Shown: positions 1-7,588 of the stretch, piece by piece
How the letters are laid out: each line of letters begins with the position of its first letter
Numbering within the stretch: the first letter of the stretch is position 1
Assembly (NCBI RefSeq): GCF_029690045.1
Contig: NZ_CP121464.1
Coordinates: 1,240,001-1,304,000 of the forward strand
Length of the DNA: 64,000 bases
Origin: Janthinobacterium rivuli
Lineage (GTDB): Bacteria; Pseudomonadota; Gammaproteobacteria; Burkholderiales; Burkholderiaceae_D
Direction: 5' to 3'
The notes under the pieces: model-generated
What the model was told of the DNA's origin: nothing
Database searches by the model: none
What the model saw: the letters and a program-made list of their open reading frames with translations, nothing else
Program-made: the position numbers and the translations under genes

Positions 1-1
1 C

Positions 2-187
2 ATCGCCTTGCCCCTGCTGGCCTGGCTCGGCTATGTGCCGGGCGGCAGCGGCGGCTTGCCTGCCCTGTCCGCCGCCTACGCCTTGCTGCCCTGCGTCCTG
101 AAACTGCTGGCCGCGCTGCTGCTGTGGCGCGCGCCCCTGCAACATATATATACACAACCTTCGGAGACCCGCACATGCGCCTCATGA
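2..187 (+). CDS. C-terminal end of a membrane transporter (probably MFS type), cut by window edge
   Basis: An open frame enters from the left edge and stops with TGA at 185-187. The visible 61 residues are very hydrophobic, with one clear membrane segment rich in Leu and Ala followed by a short polar tail. The stop overlaps the next gene by 13 bases, so the two are translationally coupled. The neighbours (DUF3833 lipoprotein, SDR, NTF2-like) recur in proteobacteria with an MFS-type transporter and cyclopropane-fatty-acid-synthase-like genes, which is why I call it a transporter. The assignment rests on context and hydrophobicity, because no family motif falls in the visible part. Confidence 0.5.
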   Translation: MALPLLAWLGYVPGGSGGLPALSAAYALLPCVLKLLAALLLWRAPLQHIYTQPSETRTCAS

Positions 188-732
188 CATTTTGCAAACG
201 CGGCGCCCTGGCGGCCTTGCTGCTGGCGCTGGCCGCCTGCTCCACGCCGCCCACGCCAGCCACCTACGCGCAGGAATTGCCGAAACTGGATCTGCAACAG
301 TATTTCAATGGCACGCTCGATGCCCACGGCATTTTCCAGGACCGCTCCGGCAAGGTGGTCAAGCGCTTCACGGTCGTGATGCGGGCCAGCTGGGCGGGCG
401 AGACGGGTACCCTGGATGAGGATTTCACGTATTCCGACGGCAGCAAACAACGCCGCGTGTGGACCTTGCGCAAGACGGCGCCCGGGCGCTTCATCGGCAC
501 CGCGCCCGACGTGATCGGCGAGGCCGTCGGCGAAGTGGCCGGCAATGCGCTGCGCTGGCAATACGTACTGGCCTTGCCCGTCGATGGCACGGTCTATCAC
601 GTCGACTTCGAGGACTGGATGTTCCTGATGGATGACAAGGTCATGCTCAACCGCGCCGCCATGAGCAAGTTCGGCTTCAGCCTGGGCGCCGTCACCTTAT
701 CGTTCAGCAAGCGTCCACAGGCGGCCCCATGA
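175..732 (+). CDS. DUF3833-type lipoprotein
   Basis: This 185-residue protein starts with a lipoprotein signal peptide. The lipobox LALAAC ends at Cys22, so an outer-membrane or periplasm-anchored lipoprotein is expected. The rest matches the general features of the DUF3833 family: about 180 residues, an early LDLxxYFNGxLxAxGxFQDRSG stretch, and alternating beta strands with Trp and Tyr. The start at 175 is chosen because GGAG lies 8 bases upstream. A longer in-frame extension to 124 would run through the upstream transporter and spoil the signal peptide. The stop overlaps the next ATG (ATGA). The function of the family is not established. Context suggests a role in an envelope-lipid cassette. 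Confidence 0.8.
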   Translation: MRLMTFCKRGALAALLLALAACSTPPTPATYAQELPKLDLQQYFNGTLDAHGIFQDRSGKVVKRFTVVMRASWAGETGTLDEDFTYSDGSKQRRVWTLRKTAPGRFIGTAPDVIGEAVGEVAGNALRWQYVLALPVDGTVYHVDFEDWMFLMDDKVMLNRAAMSKFGFSLGAVTLSFSKRPQAAP

Positions 733-1496
733 ATCGCAAGATCACCAGCTGGGCCGGCAAGCGCGTGTGGATCATCGGCGCGTCAAGCGGCATCGGCGCC
801 GCGTGCGCCACCTTGCTGCTGGAGCAGGGCGCCTGCGTAGCCTTGTCTGCCCGCCACCGCGCCAGTCTCGAACGGTTATGCGAGGGACAGCCGCTGGCGC
901 AGGCCTTGCCGCTCGATATCACCCAGCATGCGCAGCTGCGGGCCGTCAGCGCGCAATTGCAGCAGCAGTGGACGCATATCGACCTGATACTGGTGGTCGC
1001 CGGCGGCTATCAGGCCATGCGCGCCGATAGCTTCGACCTTGAGGCAGCCCAGGGCTTGCTGGCCCTGAATGTGGGCGGCGTCTTCAATTGCCTGGACCAG
1101 GCCCTGCCGTGGCTGTTGCGCCAGGGCAGCGGCGGCATCGGCATCGTCGGCTCGGTGGCCGGTTATGGCGGCTTGCCCAAGGCGCTCGCGTACGGCGCCA
1201 GCAAGGCGGCACTGATCAACCTGACGGAGTCGCTGTACCTGGACCTGCATCCGCGCGGCATCGGCGTGTATCAGATCAACCCGGGTTTTGTCGCCACGCC
1301 CCTGACGGCGAACAACGATTTCACCATGCCAGCCCTGATGACGGCGCGGGACGCGGCCGCCGCCATGCTCGACGGCATCGAGCGGGGCCAGTTCCACATC
1401 CACTTTCCCAAGCGCTTTACCAATACCATGCGCCTGGCGCGGCTGTTGCCGTATCGCGCCTATTTTTGGCTGATCCGCAAGGTGACGGGCTTATGA
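729..1496 (+). CDS. Short-chain dehydrogenase/reductase (SDR) family protein
   Basis: This is a classical SDR of 255 residues. The Rossmann glycine motif GASSGIG lies near residues 17-23, and the catalytic YGASK (Tyr-x3-Lys) is in the second half, preceded by the GSVAGYG serine region. The PGFVATPL segment follows, as is usual in this family. It is expected to be a cytosolic NAD(P)-dependent oxidoreductase with an unknown substrate. It overlaps both neighbours by 4 bases (ATGA at each junction), so it is part of one operon with the DUF3833 lipoprotein and the NTF2-like protein. The C-terminus is basic and aromatic (FPKRFTNTMRLARLLPYRAYFWLIRK), which may let it sit on a membrane. That last point is inference. 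Confidence 0.85.
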   Translation: MNRKITSWAGKRVWIIGASSGIGAACATLLLEQGACVALSARHRASLERLCEGQPLAQALPLDITQHAQLRAVSAQLQQQWTHIDLILVVAGGYQAMRADSFDLEAAQGLLALNVGGVFNCLDQALPWLLRQGSGGIGIVGSVAGYGGLPKALAYGASKAALINLTESLYLDLHPRGIGVYQINPGFVATPLTANNDFTMPALMTARDAAAAMLDGIERGQFHIHFPKRFTNTMRLARLLPYRAYFWLIRKVTGL

Positions 1497-1930
1497 GCAC
1501 CACCATGGAAGGTGCGCTGGCGCGCCTGGTGGCGTTTTACGAGCACCTGAGCATCGAGAGCCTGGCTCAGCTGGGCGCCGTGTACGCGCCAGACGCCCAT
1601 TTCAAGGACCCGTTCAACGAGGTGGTGGGCCATGCCGCCATCCTGGCCATCTTCGAGCACATGTTCGTGCAAGTCGATGCGCCCCGGTTTGTCGTGCTGG
1701 AAAGCCTGGGGCAGGGGCAGCAAGCCTTTCTCACGTGGGAGTTTCGCTTTCGCATGAAACGCCTGGTGGCTGGCGAACAATGTATCCGTGGAGCAACACA
1801 TCTGCGTTTCGATGCGCAGGGAAGGGTGGTATTGCACCGCGATTATTGGGATGCGGCGGAAGAATTGTATGAAAAACTGCCTGTGCTCGGTGGTTTCATG
1901 CGCATGCTTCGGCGCGCAAGCCAGCGTTAA
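1493..1930 (+). CDS. NTF2-like (SnoaL/nuclear transport factor 2 fold) protein
   Basis: This 145-residue protein has the layout of the NTF2-like superfamily. An N-terminal helix carries FYEHL, then comes LGAVYAPDAHFKDPFNEVVG, which is the usual acidic/aromatic entry to the pocket. Beta strands follow, ending in VVLHRDYWDAAEELYEKLP. The family includes small ketosteroid-isomerase-like enzymes and binding proteins, and no substrate can be read from the sequence. The start overlaps the SDR stop (ATGA). It is the last gene of the cassette: 970 bases without a confident gene follow, and no strong terminator is seen right after the stop. Confidence 0.8.
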   Translation: MSTTMEGALARLVAFYEHLSIESLAQLGAVYAPDAHFKDPFNEVVGHAAILAIFEHMFVQVDAPRFVVLESLGQGQQAFLTWEFRFRMKRLVAGEQCIRGATHLRFDAQGRVVLHRDYWDAAEELYEKLPVLGGFMRMLRRASQR

Positions 1931-2905
1931 GCGTGTTTGCTGATGCTTTTAAGCAAAAAATGCGAAAAAGAAAAAGTAAATTGTGTGGAATTGGGCCGGT
2001 GAAAACTTGATTTCGCTCAATGTGTCGTTTTTTAGACACAAATATATCAAAATATTGAGAAGGCAACATTGTAAGAAATTGTTTCAACTGATGCGCAATT
2101 TGCAAGCAAGAGTCGTCCTCATCCGTTCCCGCCCGGTACCCGGAGCGCGTGCCGGAAAACTTGAAAAACATTTCTATGTGAGCAATTTAAATTACCGGAA
2201 AGTCAGTAATTGTGTTGCTACTCTGCCCATTTTTTCGATGCGCATGCCGACGTCGGAAATCGCGTCTACGCCCCTGAATCATGCGGCAACGCACCAAAAC
2301 AGGGCGCATTATTTCCCGTTTTCGGGCGTCCGGCAGCAAACAATGGCGATGCCGTGTATGCTTCGTACCGTTTATCCATTATCGCCTGACAAATTGTGCG
2401 CTTTGTCGCGTAAATCATGCAGGCCAAATGATGGGTAAAGCATGTTGATGTTTTAATCATGCGCCTGATACTGTTGCACTAATACAACGGGTGTCGACAA
2501 GGCATGCGCTATGATGGAATGGTCAATCAGGCCAATGCATTGGTTGGCAAGGGGCACTGGCTCTATCGCGTAGTACGGTTGGCGATGACCGGGATGCCTG
2601 AAAAAGCACTCGGCCTGGTACCGGAAGTAACATGTTGGAACTTGATGGAATGTGAAACGGTCGTTATAGTGCCGCTTCCGGTGCCCTTTGAGCACCGAAC
2701 CGGCGCATGAAAATACGGTCGCTCTGCAGCCTTCAAGCTTATCGGTGCAATAGCGTGCCGATACCGATATGAATTGTTCCCCTGACCGGAACAGCAATGT
2801 GGCAGGTGGAGACCTTGCCCTCACTCATAAAAAGCGCTCTGTTAGAGCGCAGCTCGAGATGCATAGGCTGTATTACTTTTTGCTTCAAAATTAAAGGAAA
2901 TCGCA
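1931..2905. other. Long gene-poor, lower-GC interval upstream of the porin
   Basis: No confident gene lies in these 975 bases. The base composition is visibly more AT-rich than the flanks, especially 1940-2090. Open frames exist on both strands (for example plus 1983-2438 and minus 2453-2824), but they lack a good ribosome binding site, recognisable motifs or the codon pattern of the neighbours. The interval probably holds the promoter and an extended regulatory leader of the porin. It could also contain an unrecognised small RNA or a decayed gene. A perfect hairpin lies at 2834-2850. Confidence 0.6.
2834..2850 (-). other. Perfect 7-bp hairpin upstream of the porin, terminator-like on the minus strand
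   Basis: GCGCTCT and AGAGCGC flank a 3-base loop. Read on the minus strand, the stem is followed by five T residues, as in an intrinsic terminator. Read on the plus strand, it would be a small stem in the porin leader about 55 bases before the start codon. Which strand uses it is not known. Confidence 0.4.
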
Positions 2906-3979
2906 ATGAAAAAAACTCTGATCACCCTGGCAGTTCTGGCAGCAGCCACTGGCGTAGCCCAAGCTCAATCGAGCGTTGTTATCTACGGTACCGTTGACGC
3001 TGGTTTCGTCAGCGAGCGCGGCGGCAAAGCCGGCACCGTCAACAAAATCGATAGCGGCATTGCTTCGGCTTCGCGTATCGGCTTCAAAGGCACCGAAGAT
3101 CTGGGCAGCGGCCTGTCGGCACTGTTCGTTCTGGAATCGGGTTTCAAAGTTGATTCCGGTTCGCAAGAAGGCGACGCTCTGTTTGGCCGTCAAGCCTACG
3201 TTGGCCTGAGCAGCAAAACGGCTGGTACCGTAACCCTGGGTCGTCAATACACCCCTTGGTACAACACCCTGTCGAAAGTTGCTGATCCATTCGCAGCTGG
3301 TTACTCGGGTTCCGCCAAGAACTTGTTCCCAGCAGCCACGACCCGTACCAGCAACACCGTGCTGTACACCTCGCCAAACTTCGGCGGTTTCGATGCTGAC
3401 GTTGCTTACAGCGCCGGCAACAACGGCCAAGAGAGCCTGGTATCCAGCAAAATCGGTCGCCAAATGGGCGCATCGGCTGGCTACACCAACGGTCCTTTGA
3501 ACGCACGTGTTGCTTACAACGCCACCAGCAACGAAGCTACTGCTCAAGGCAGCGCACGTAACTGGCTGGTAGCCGCTAACTACGATTTCACCGTTGTGAA
3601 AGCGTATGCTGCATACGGCGTCAACAAAGGTGCAAACAGCTCGCTGCGTAACAACGGCAATGTTGATTTCTACAACACCGCATCGCGTGGCGGCTTTAGC
3701 GACGACAGCACCACCGCTCTGATCGGCGCAACCGTACCAGTTGGTCCAGCTGGCACCGTGATGGCTTCGGTTATCCACGTCAACGACAAATCGGGCATCA
3801 ACGCCGATGCGAACCAGTTCGCACTGGGCTACTCGTACGCTCTGTCGAAGCGCACCAGCACCTACGCTTCGTACGCTAAAATCTCGAACAAAAACAACGC
3901 TGGTTACACCGTTGGTAACAACAGCAATGTTGGTTCGGGCGACCAAGCGTTCAACGTTGGTGTTCGTCACTCGTTCTAA
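2906..3979 (+). CDS. General (trimeric) outer-membrane porin, beta-proteobacterial type
   Basis: This 357-residue protein has a classic signal peptide (cleavage after GVAQA at about residue 20) and then the QSSVVIYGTVDAGF opening typical of Gram-negative porins of the OmpC/Porin_4 type. It has repeated amphipathic beta strands, a GRQYTPWY segment and a C-terminal Phe (VGVRHSF), the signal read by the BAM machinery. It should form a water-filled trimeric channel for small solutes. A good ribosome site (AAAGGAAA) precedes the ATG. Codon choice differs from the neighbours (many GTT, GCT, CGT and AAA-type codons), which fits very high expression rather than foreign origin. It appears monocistronic, with a strong terminator at 4043-4079. 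Confidence 0.93.
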   Translation: MKKTLITLAVLAAATGVAQAQSSVVIYGTVDAGFVSERGGKAGTVNKIDSGIASASRIGFKGTEDLGSGLSALFVLESGFKVDSGSQEGDALFGRQAYVGLSSKTAGTVTLGRQYTPWYNTLSKVADPFAAGYSGSAKNLFPAATTRTSNTVLYTSPNFGGFDADVAYSAGNNGQESLVSSKIGRQMGASAGYTNGPLNARVAYNATSNEATAQGSARNWLVAANYDFTVVKAYAAYGVNKGANSSLRNNGNVDFYNTASRGGFSDDSTTALIGATVPVGPAGTVMASVIHVNDKSGINADANQFALGYSYALSKRTSTYASYAKISNKNNAGYTVGNNSNVGSGDQAFNVGVRHSF

Positions 3980-4010
3980 TATTCGCGCAAGCGAAGCTTA
4001 GTACCGCTGC

Positions 4011-4032
4011 CAGCATCCCTTCGGGGATGCTG
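4011..4032 (+). other. UUCG-capped hairpin after the porin
   Basis: A 9-bp stem (CAGCATCCC with GGGATGCTG) closes a TTCG tetraloop, about 30 bases after the porin stop. No T-run follows, so it is not an intrinsic terminator by itself. It may protect the 3' end of an abundant mRNA. Confidence 0.5.
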
Positions 4033-4042
4033 ATAAGCAAGG

Positions 4043-4079
4043 AAACGCGTCTCCAGGCTAGTCCTGGCGGCGCGTTTTT
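4043..4079 (+). terminator. Intrinsic terminator of the porin gene
   Basis: AAACGCG pairs with CGCGTTT, and an inner CCAGG/CCTGG stem sits between them. The outer arm runs straight into TTTTTG. This is a typical rho-independent terminator placed between the porin and the next promoter. Confidence 0.8.
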
Positions 4080-4130
4080 GCATTGGCGGCGCCAGTTATA
4101 ATGGCGCCGTTACTCAAGTAAAGGAATGCC

Positions 4131-4673
4131 ATGTATTCATACACCTCGCCACGCCTGGCCGCCTTGCTGGCCGCGCTGCTGCTCGCGGGCGCCACGGGCG
4201 CCGCTGTCGCCGCCGTCAAGGGCAAGAAACCGGCCGGACTGGAGCGCTACGGCGTGGCCGTCTATTCCGACCTGTGCCTGCAAAAGGATAGCGGCGAAAT
4301 CGGCGGCCAGCGCGTTACCCTGCACCGCTTTGCCGAGGCCGATTCCGTCATCTATGAATTCACGGCAGGCGCCCTGAGCTGGCCCATCGTGGCCAACGAC
4401 GTCAATCTGGACGCCGCCACGGGCGCCTTCGACTTCACCATCGCCGGCGCCGACAGCGAAGAACGCACCATCGTCGGCAAGTTTTCGAAGGATGGGCAGA
4501 CCCTGACCCTGGAAGGCGATTACTGTGGCGGCAATGTGCGCATGCCCATGAAGCTGAGCCGCGTGCGCGATTTCGGCCGTCCCCTGAAAAACTGCACGCC
4601 ATGCCCGCCGATGCCGCAAGCGCCGGCCGAGACAGTGCCTGCCGAGGAAAGCGCGCCAGCGCCCGCTGCCTGA
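4131..4673 (+). CDS. Hypothetical secreted protein with C-terminal CxxC
   Basis: I do not recognise the family. The 180-residue protein has an N-terminal signal peptide (hydrophobic LAALLAALLLAGATGAAVAA) and is likely periplasmic. The mature part is beta-rich, with GRFxxDGQTLTLEGDYCGGN-like strands. It carries four cysteines, including a CTPC pair near the end, and finishes in a low-complexity Pro/Ala/Glu tail. The ATG at 4131 follows AAGGAA at a good distance. It stands alone: a terminator precedes it, and a shared hairpin terminator separates it from the convergent enzyme gene. Confidence 0.7.
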   Translation: MYSYTSPRLAALLAALLLAGATGAAVAAVKGKKPAGLERYGVAVYSDLCLQKDSGEIGGQRVTLHRFAEADSVIYEFTAGALSWPIVANDVNLDAATGAFDFTIAGADSEERTIVGKFSKDGQTLTLEGDYCGGNVRMPMKLSRVRDFGRPLKNCTPCPPMPQAPAETVPAEESAPAPAA

Positions 4674-4696
4674 GCGATTACCGCTGTCAACAAGAA

Positions 4697-4722
4697 AAAG
4701 GCCCGGTATCGACCGGGCCTTT
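4697..4722. terminator. Bidirectional terminator between convergent genes
   Basis: An 11-bp perfect stem (AAAGGCCCGGT with ACCGGGCCTTT) closes a 4-base loop. It lies between the stop at 4673 (plus) and the stop at 4747 (minus). The A/T-rich outer ends give a short U-run in both directions. Confidence 0.75.
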
Positions 4723-4746
4723 GTCATTTTCAGCGTTGCAAGGAGC

Positions 4747-6450
4747 TTACTTTGCCGCCTGCGCCTTTTCCGCCGTGGCGCGGATGGTGGCGAGCGTTGC
4801 GTTTGGCGTGATCAGGTTGCCGTCGTAGCGCAGTTCGATCAAGGCCGGCAAGTTGTGCGCCCTGGCGTGCGCCAGCGCCCGTTGCAGGGCAGGGGCAAAC
4901 GCTTCTGTCGTATTCACCACTTCGCCATGCGCGCCATACGCTTGCGCCAGCGCCGCGAAATCCGGGTTGTGCAGGGTCGTGCCCGACACGCGGCCCGGAT
5001 AATCGCGTTCCTGGTGCATGCGGATGGTACCGAACATCTGGTTATTGAAGACGATGATGACCACGCCCGCCTGGTATTGCACGGCGGTGGCCAGTTCCTG
5101 GCCATTCATCATGTATTCGCCATCGCCGGCAAAGGTGATCACGGTGCGCTCTGGGTGCACGATCTTCGCCGCCACGCCGGACGGCACGCCGTAGCCCATG
5201 GCGCCGTTGGTCGGCGCCAGCTGCGTGCGCAGGCCGCCGTAGCGATAAAAACGGTGCGCCCACGAGGCGTAGTTGCCGGCGCCGTTCGTCAGGATGGTGT
5301 CGGCTGGCACTTGCGCCATGATCTCTTGCGTGACTTGCCACAGGTCCAGCGGCGCCTGGCCATCCTGGAAGATGGGCGGCTGCTGCTGGTAGGCGGCTAG
5401 TTCGGCCTTCGCTTCGGCTGGCGTATGCTGCCAGGCAGACGCATCGACGGGCGCCATGGCGGCCAGCATGGCGCACACTTGCGGCATGCCGCTGTTGATC
5501 ATCAGTTCGGCCTGGTAGACGCTGCCCAGTTCCTCGGCGTCCGTATGGATGTGCACGAGGCGCTGGCGCGGCACGGGCGAGTCGAACAGGGTGTAGCCGC
5601 CCGTCGTCATTTCGCCGAGGCGCGGACCGATGGCGATGACGAGGTCGGCATTTTTCACGCGCGCGGCCAGTTTCGGGTTGATGCCGATGCCGACGTCGCC
5701 GATGTAGTTCGGGTGGGCATTGTCGAGCAAGTCCTGGAAACGGAAGGCGCAGGCGACGGGCAGGTGGTTGCTTTCCGCGAACTGTTGCAGGTCGGCGCAG
5801 GCCTGCGGTGTCCAGGTGGTGCCGCCCAGCAAGACCAGTGGCTGCCTGGCGGTCGCCAGCATGCCGCGCAACTGCTGCAGCTGGGCGCTGGACGGCGCCG
5901 CCTGCACGGGCTGGTAGGCACGCGTGTCGGCCACTGTGGCCAGGGAGATCAGCATGTCTTCCGGCAGGGCCAGCACGACGGGGCCGGGGCGCCCGCTGGT
6001 GGCCACCTGGAAGGCGCGCGCCAGGTATTCGGGGATGCGTTCGGCGCGGTCGATCTGCGCCACCCACTTGGCCATCTGGCCGTACATGCGGCGGTAGTCG
6101 ATTTCCTGGAACGCTTCGCGGTCGACGAAATCGTTGCCCACCTGGCCGATGAACAGGATCATCGGCGTGGAATCCTGGTAGGCCGTGTGCACGCCGATCG
6201 AGGCGTTGGTGGCGCCCGGTCCGCGCGTGACGAAGCAGATGCCCGGCTTGCCCGTCAGTTTGCCGTAGGCTTCGGCCATGAAGGCGGCGCCGCCTTCCTG
6301 GCGGTTGATGATGAAGCGGATGCCCGAATCGTGCAGGGCGTCGAGCACGTCGAGGTAGCTTTCGCCAGGCACGCCAAAGGCGGTGTCGACACCGTGGATC
6401 TGCAGGGCATCGACCAGGATCTGGCCGCCGGTACGGGGTTGTTGCGTCAT
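4747..6450 (-). CDS. Thiamine-diphosphate-dependent enzyme, acetolactate-synthase-like large subunit
   Basis: This 567-residue protein has the three-domain layout of the IlvB/benzoylformate decarboxylase superfamily. The N-terminal pyrimidine-binding domain carries the catalytic glutamate (NRQEGGAAFMAEAYG, Glu52). A central domain follows. The C-terminal PP-binding domain has GDGEYMMNGQEL followed by the VFNNQ partner motif. There is no small regulatory subunit gene beside it, so it is more likely a decarboxylase, lyase or catabolic acetolactate-type enzyme than the biosynthetic IlvB. The start at 6448-6450 is preferred because MTQQPRTGGQILVDAL aligns with the family N-terminus. A longer frame to 6813 would run through the inverted repeat and the 5' end of the RNase P RNA. 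The substrate cannot be decided from sequence. Confidence 0.85.
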   Translation of the reverse strand: MTQQPRTGGQILVDALQIHGVDTAFGVPGESYLDVLDALHDSGIRFIINRQEGGAAFMAEAYGKLTGKPGICFVTRGPGATNASIGVHTAYQDSTPMILFIGQVGNDFVDREAFQEIDYRRMYGQMAKWVAQIDRAERIPEYLARAFQVATSGRPGPVVLALPEDMLISLATVADTRAYQPVQAAPSSAQLQQLRGMLATARQPLVLLGGTTWTPQACADLQQFAESNHLPVACAFRFQDLLDNAHPNYIGDVGIGINPKLAARVKNADLVIAIGPRLGEMTTGGYTLFDSPVPRQRLVHIHTDAEELGSVYQAELMINSGMPQVCAMLAAMAPVDASAWQHTPAEAKAELAAYQQQPPIFQDGQAPLDLWQVTQEIMAQVPADTILTNGAGNYASWAHRFYRYGGLRTQLAPTNGAMGYGVPSGVAAKIVHPERTVITFAGDGEYMMNGQELATAVQYQAGVVIIVFNNQMFGTIRMHQERDYPGRVSGTTLHNPDFAALAQAYGAHGEVVNTTEAFAPALQRALAHARAHNLPALIELRYDGNLITPNATLATIRATAEKAQAAK

Positions 6451-6489
6451 GTTCGGCTCTTTATATTCTAGTGGGTGGCAAAGAAATGG

Positions 6490-6539
6490 GGCAAGCTGCT
6501 TGCATGCGCCTGCATGCGCCTGCATGCAAGCAGCTTGCC
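6490..6539. repeat. Large inverted repeat with 18-bp perfect arms
   Basis: The arms are GGCAAGCTGCTTGCATGC (6490-6507) and its exact reverse complement (6522-6539), around a 14-base centre. The centre contains a tandem GCATGCGCCT unit repeated twice. It lies 40 bases upstream of the minus-strand TPP enzyme start and about 105 bases before the rnpB promoter. It could be an operator, an attenuator hairpin in the enzyme mRNA leader, or a small repetitive element. Confidence 0.85.
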
Positions 6540-6621
6540 TCATTCTATGTGAGCCGATTTGGCCCGGCTTTTGAAATGGCGACACCGAATTACACAATCC
6601 CCCGACTGGCGTGCCGCGCTT

Positions 6622-6651
6622 TTGCAGAAACATGCTGCGGCGCGGTACAAT
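6622..6651 (+). promoter_or_regulatory. Promoter of rnpB
   Basis: A TTGCAG -35 (6622-6627) and a TACAAT -10 (6646-6651) are separated by 18 bases. The expected start point is near 6658, exactly at the predicted 5' end of the RNase P RNA. Confidence 0.75.
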
Positions 6652-6658
6652 GGCGGGT

Positions 6659-7020
6659 GAAGCAGGCCAGACAGTCGCTGGCCGGCGCAGCAATGCGCTG
6701 GCGGGAGGAAGGTCCGGACTCCATAGAGCGGGGTGACGGTTAACGGCCGTCCGCTGAAAGCCTACTCGACGTACTTGTACGGAGAGGGGGTATAAGGCGA
6801 GGAATAGGGCCACAGAGACGAGCGTATTAAGTTACGGTGAAACGCGGTAACCTCCACCTGGTGCAATTTCAAATAGGCACGCGATGATGCTGCTCGCGGA
6901 GCGTGCGGGTAGAAAGCTTGAGCGCCAGAGTAATCTGGCGCCTAGAGGAATGACTGTCATAGCGCCGACCTGCAAGGGAAGGCGCCGTAACAAAATCCGG
7001 CCTACCGGCCTGCTTCACTT
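6659..7020 (+). ncRNA. rnpB: RNase P RNA (class A)
   Basis: This is the catalytic RNA that trims the 5' leaders of tRNA precursors, working with the RnpA protein. The conserved blocks are present in order: GAAGCAGGCCAGACAGTCGC at the 5' end, GGAGGAAGGTCCGGACTCC, the GGTGAAACGCGGTAACCTCC region, GGGTAGAAAGCTTGAG, AGAGGAATGACTGTCA, and the 3' block AAAATCCGGCCTACCGGCC. The 5' GAAGCAGGCC pairs with the 3' GGCCTGCTTC to form helix P1, which sets both ends. The length, about 360 nt, is normal for class A. A strong promoter precedes it and a terminator follows at 7089-7115. Confidence 0.95.
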
Positions 7021-7088
7021 GAATTCCCGTTCCCTGGCTTGCCAGGGGGCATCCCGGCCGCGGCGCTTTGCCTGCCGCGCGCCACCCC

Positions 7089-7115
7089 AAAAGCCCCCGC
7101 AACGGGGCTTTTTTT
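7089..7115 (+). terminator. Intrinsic terminator downstream of rnpB
   Basis: AAAAGCCCC pairs with GGGGCTTTT around a 6-base loop, and a run of seven T residues follows. It ends the rnpB transcript about 70 bases after the mature 3' end. Confidence 0.85.
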
Positions 7116-7120
7116 GTTTC

Positions 7121-7559
7121 TAAAATTATAGTACTTAAGATAAAGTTGTATATACAACTAAAAGTGAACAATTGGTTAAAGTTTCTTGTCTACAATTAAT
7201 TGCTGCATTGCAAAAATAGTTTTCCTGTGACAGGTCAGCCCCTGAAAACAGGGGCGATACGCGCCAAGGATGATTTTCTTTTGCTTTAAACCAAGTCTTT
7301 TACGGTGCTTGATTGCTGTTGTGCCCGGATGACGAAATTATTGTCATGTGTCAACTAACTGTAAAAAATTCAATTTTTCGATTTCGTTTTTTTCGATGTT
7401 TACGGTAGGAAAACACATGTGTGCAGATGAGGTACCACATTCACTATCTTTCATAAGTATCTAATTTATCGATATATTTTTATTTGAGACTCCTTCAACG
7501 ATATGCGCTAAGTCCTTAATTTCATTAATAAAATTCCTGTTTTGCCAATCGGAAACCGC
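7121..7559. other. AT-rich intergenic region upstream of the dcw promoter
   Basis: About 440 bases with no open frame that looks coding. It is strongly AT-rich compared with the rest. A perfect 16-bp palindrome, AGTTGTATATACAACT, lies at 7144-7159. The region may carry upstream activating sequences for mraZ. Nothing else is recognised. Confidence 0.6.
7144..7159. promoter_or_regulatory. Perfect 16-bp palindrome, candidate operator
   Basis: AGTTGTATATACAACT is identical to its reverse complement, a symmetry expected of a dimeric repressor site. It lies 30 bases after the rnpB terminator and 400 bases before the mraZ promoter, so its target is unclear. Confidence 0.4.
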
Positions 7560-7588
7560 TTGACCACTATCTTTGCTTCCTCTAAAGT
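7560..7588 (+). promoter_or_regulatory. Promoter of the dcw operon (Pmra)
   Basis: A TTGACC -35 (7560-7565), a 17-base spacer and a TAAAGT -10 (7583-7588) give a good sigma-70 promoter. The start point would be near 7595, giving a leader of about 90 bases before the mraZ GTG. The first MraZ-type box overlaps the -10. Confidence 0.7.

Noticed and set aside
1983..2438. A 151-codon open frame in the gene-poor interval
   Set aside because: There is no ribosome site, no motif, an odd amino-acid mix and codon use unlike the neighbours.
2504..2710. A 68-codon plus-strand frame before the porin
   Set aside because: It is short, has no ribosome site and no recognised family. It overlaps an equally open minus-strand frame, so neither can be supported.
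4011..4032. Hairpin after the porin as its terminator
   Set aside because: No T-run follows. The hairpin at 4043-4079 has one and is the better terminator.
6451..6813. N-terminal extension of the TPP enzyme
   Set aside because: It would read through the 18-bp inverted repeat and the RNase P RNA gene, and the family start is at 6450.
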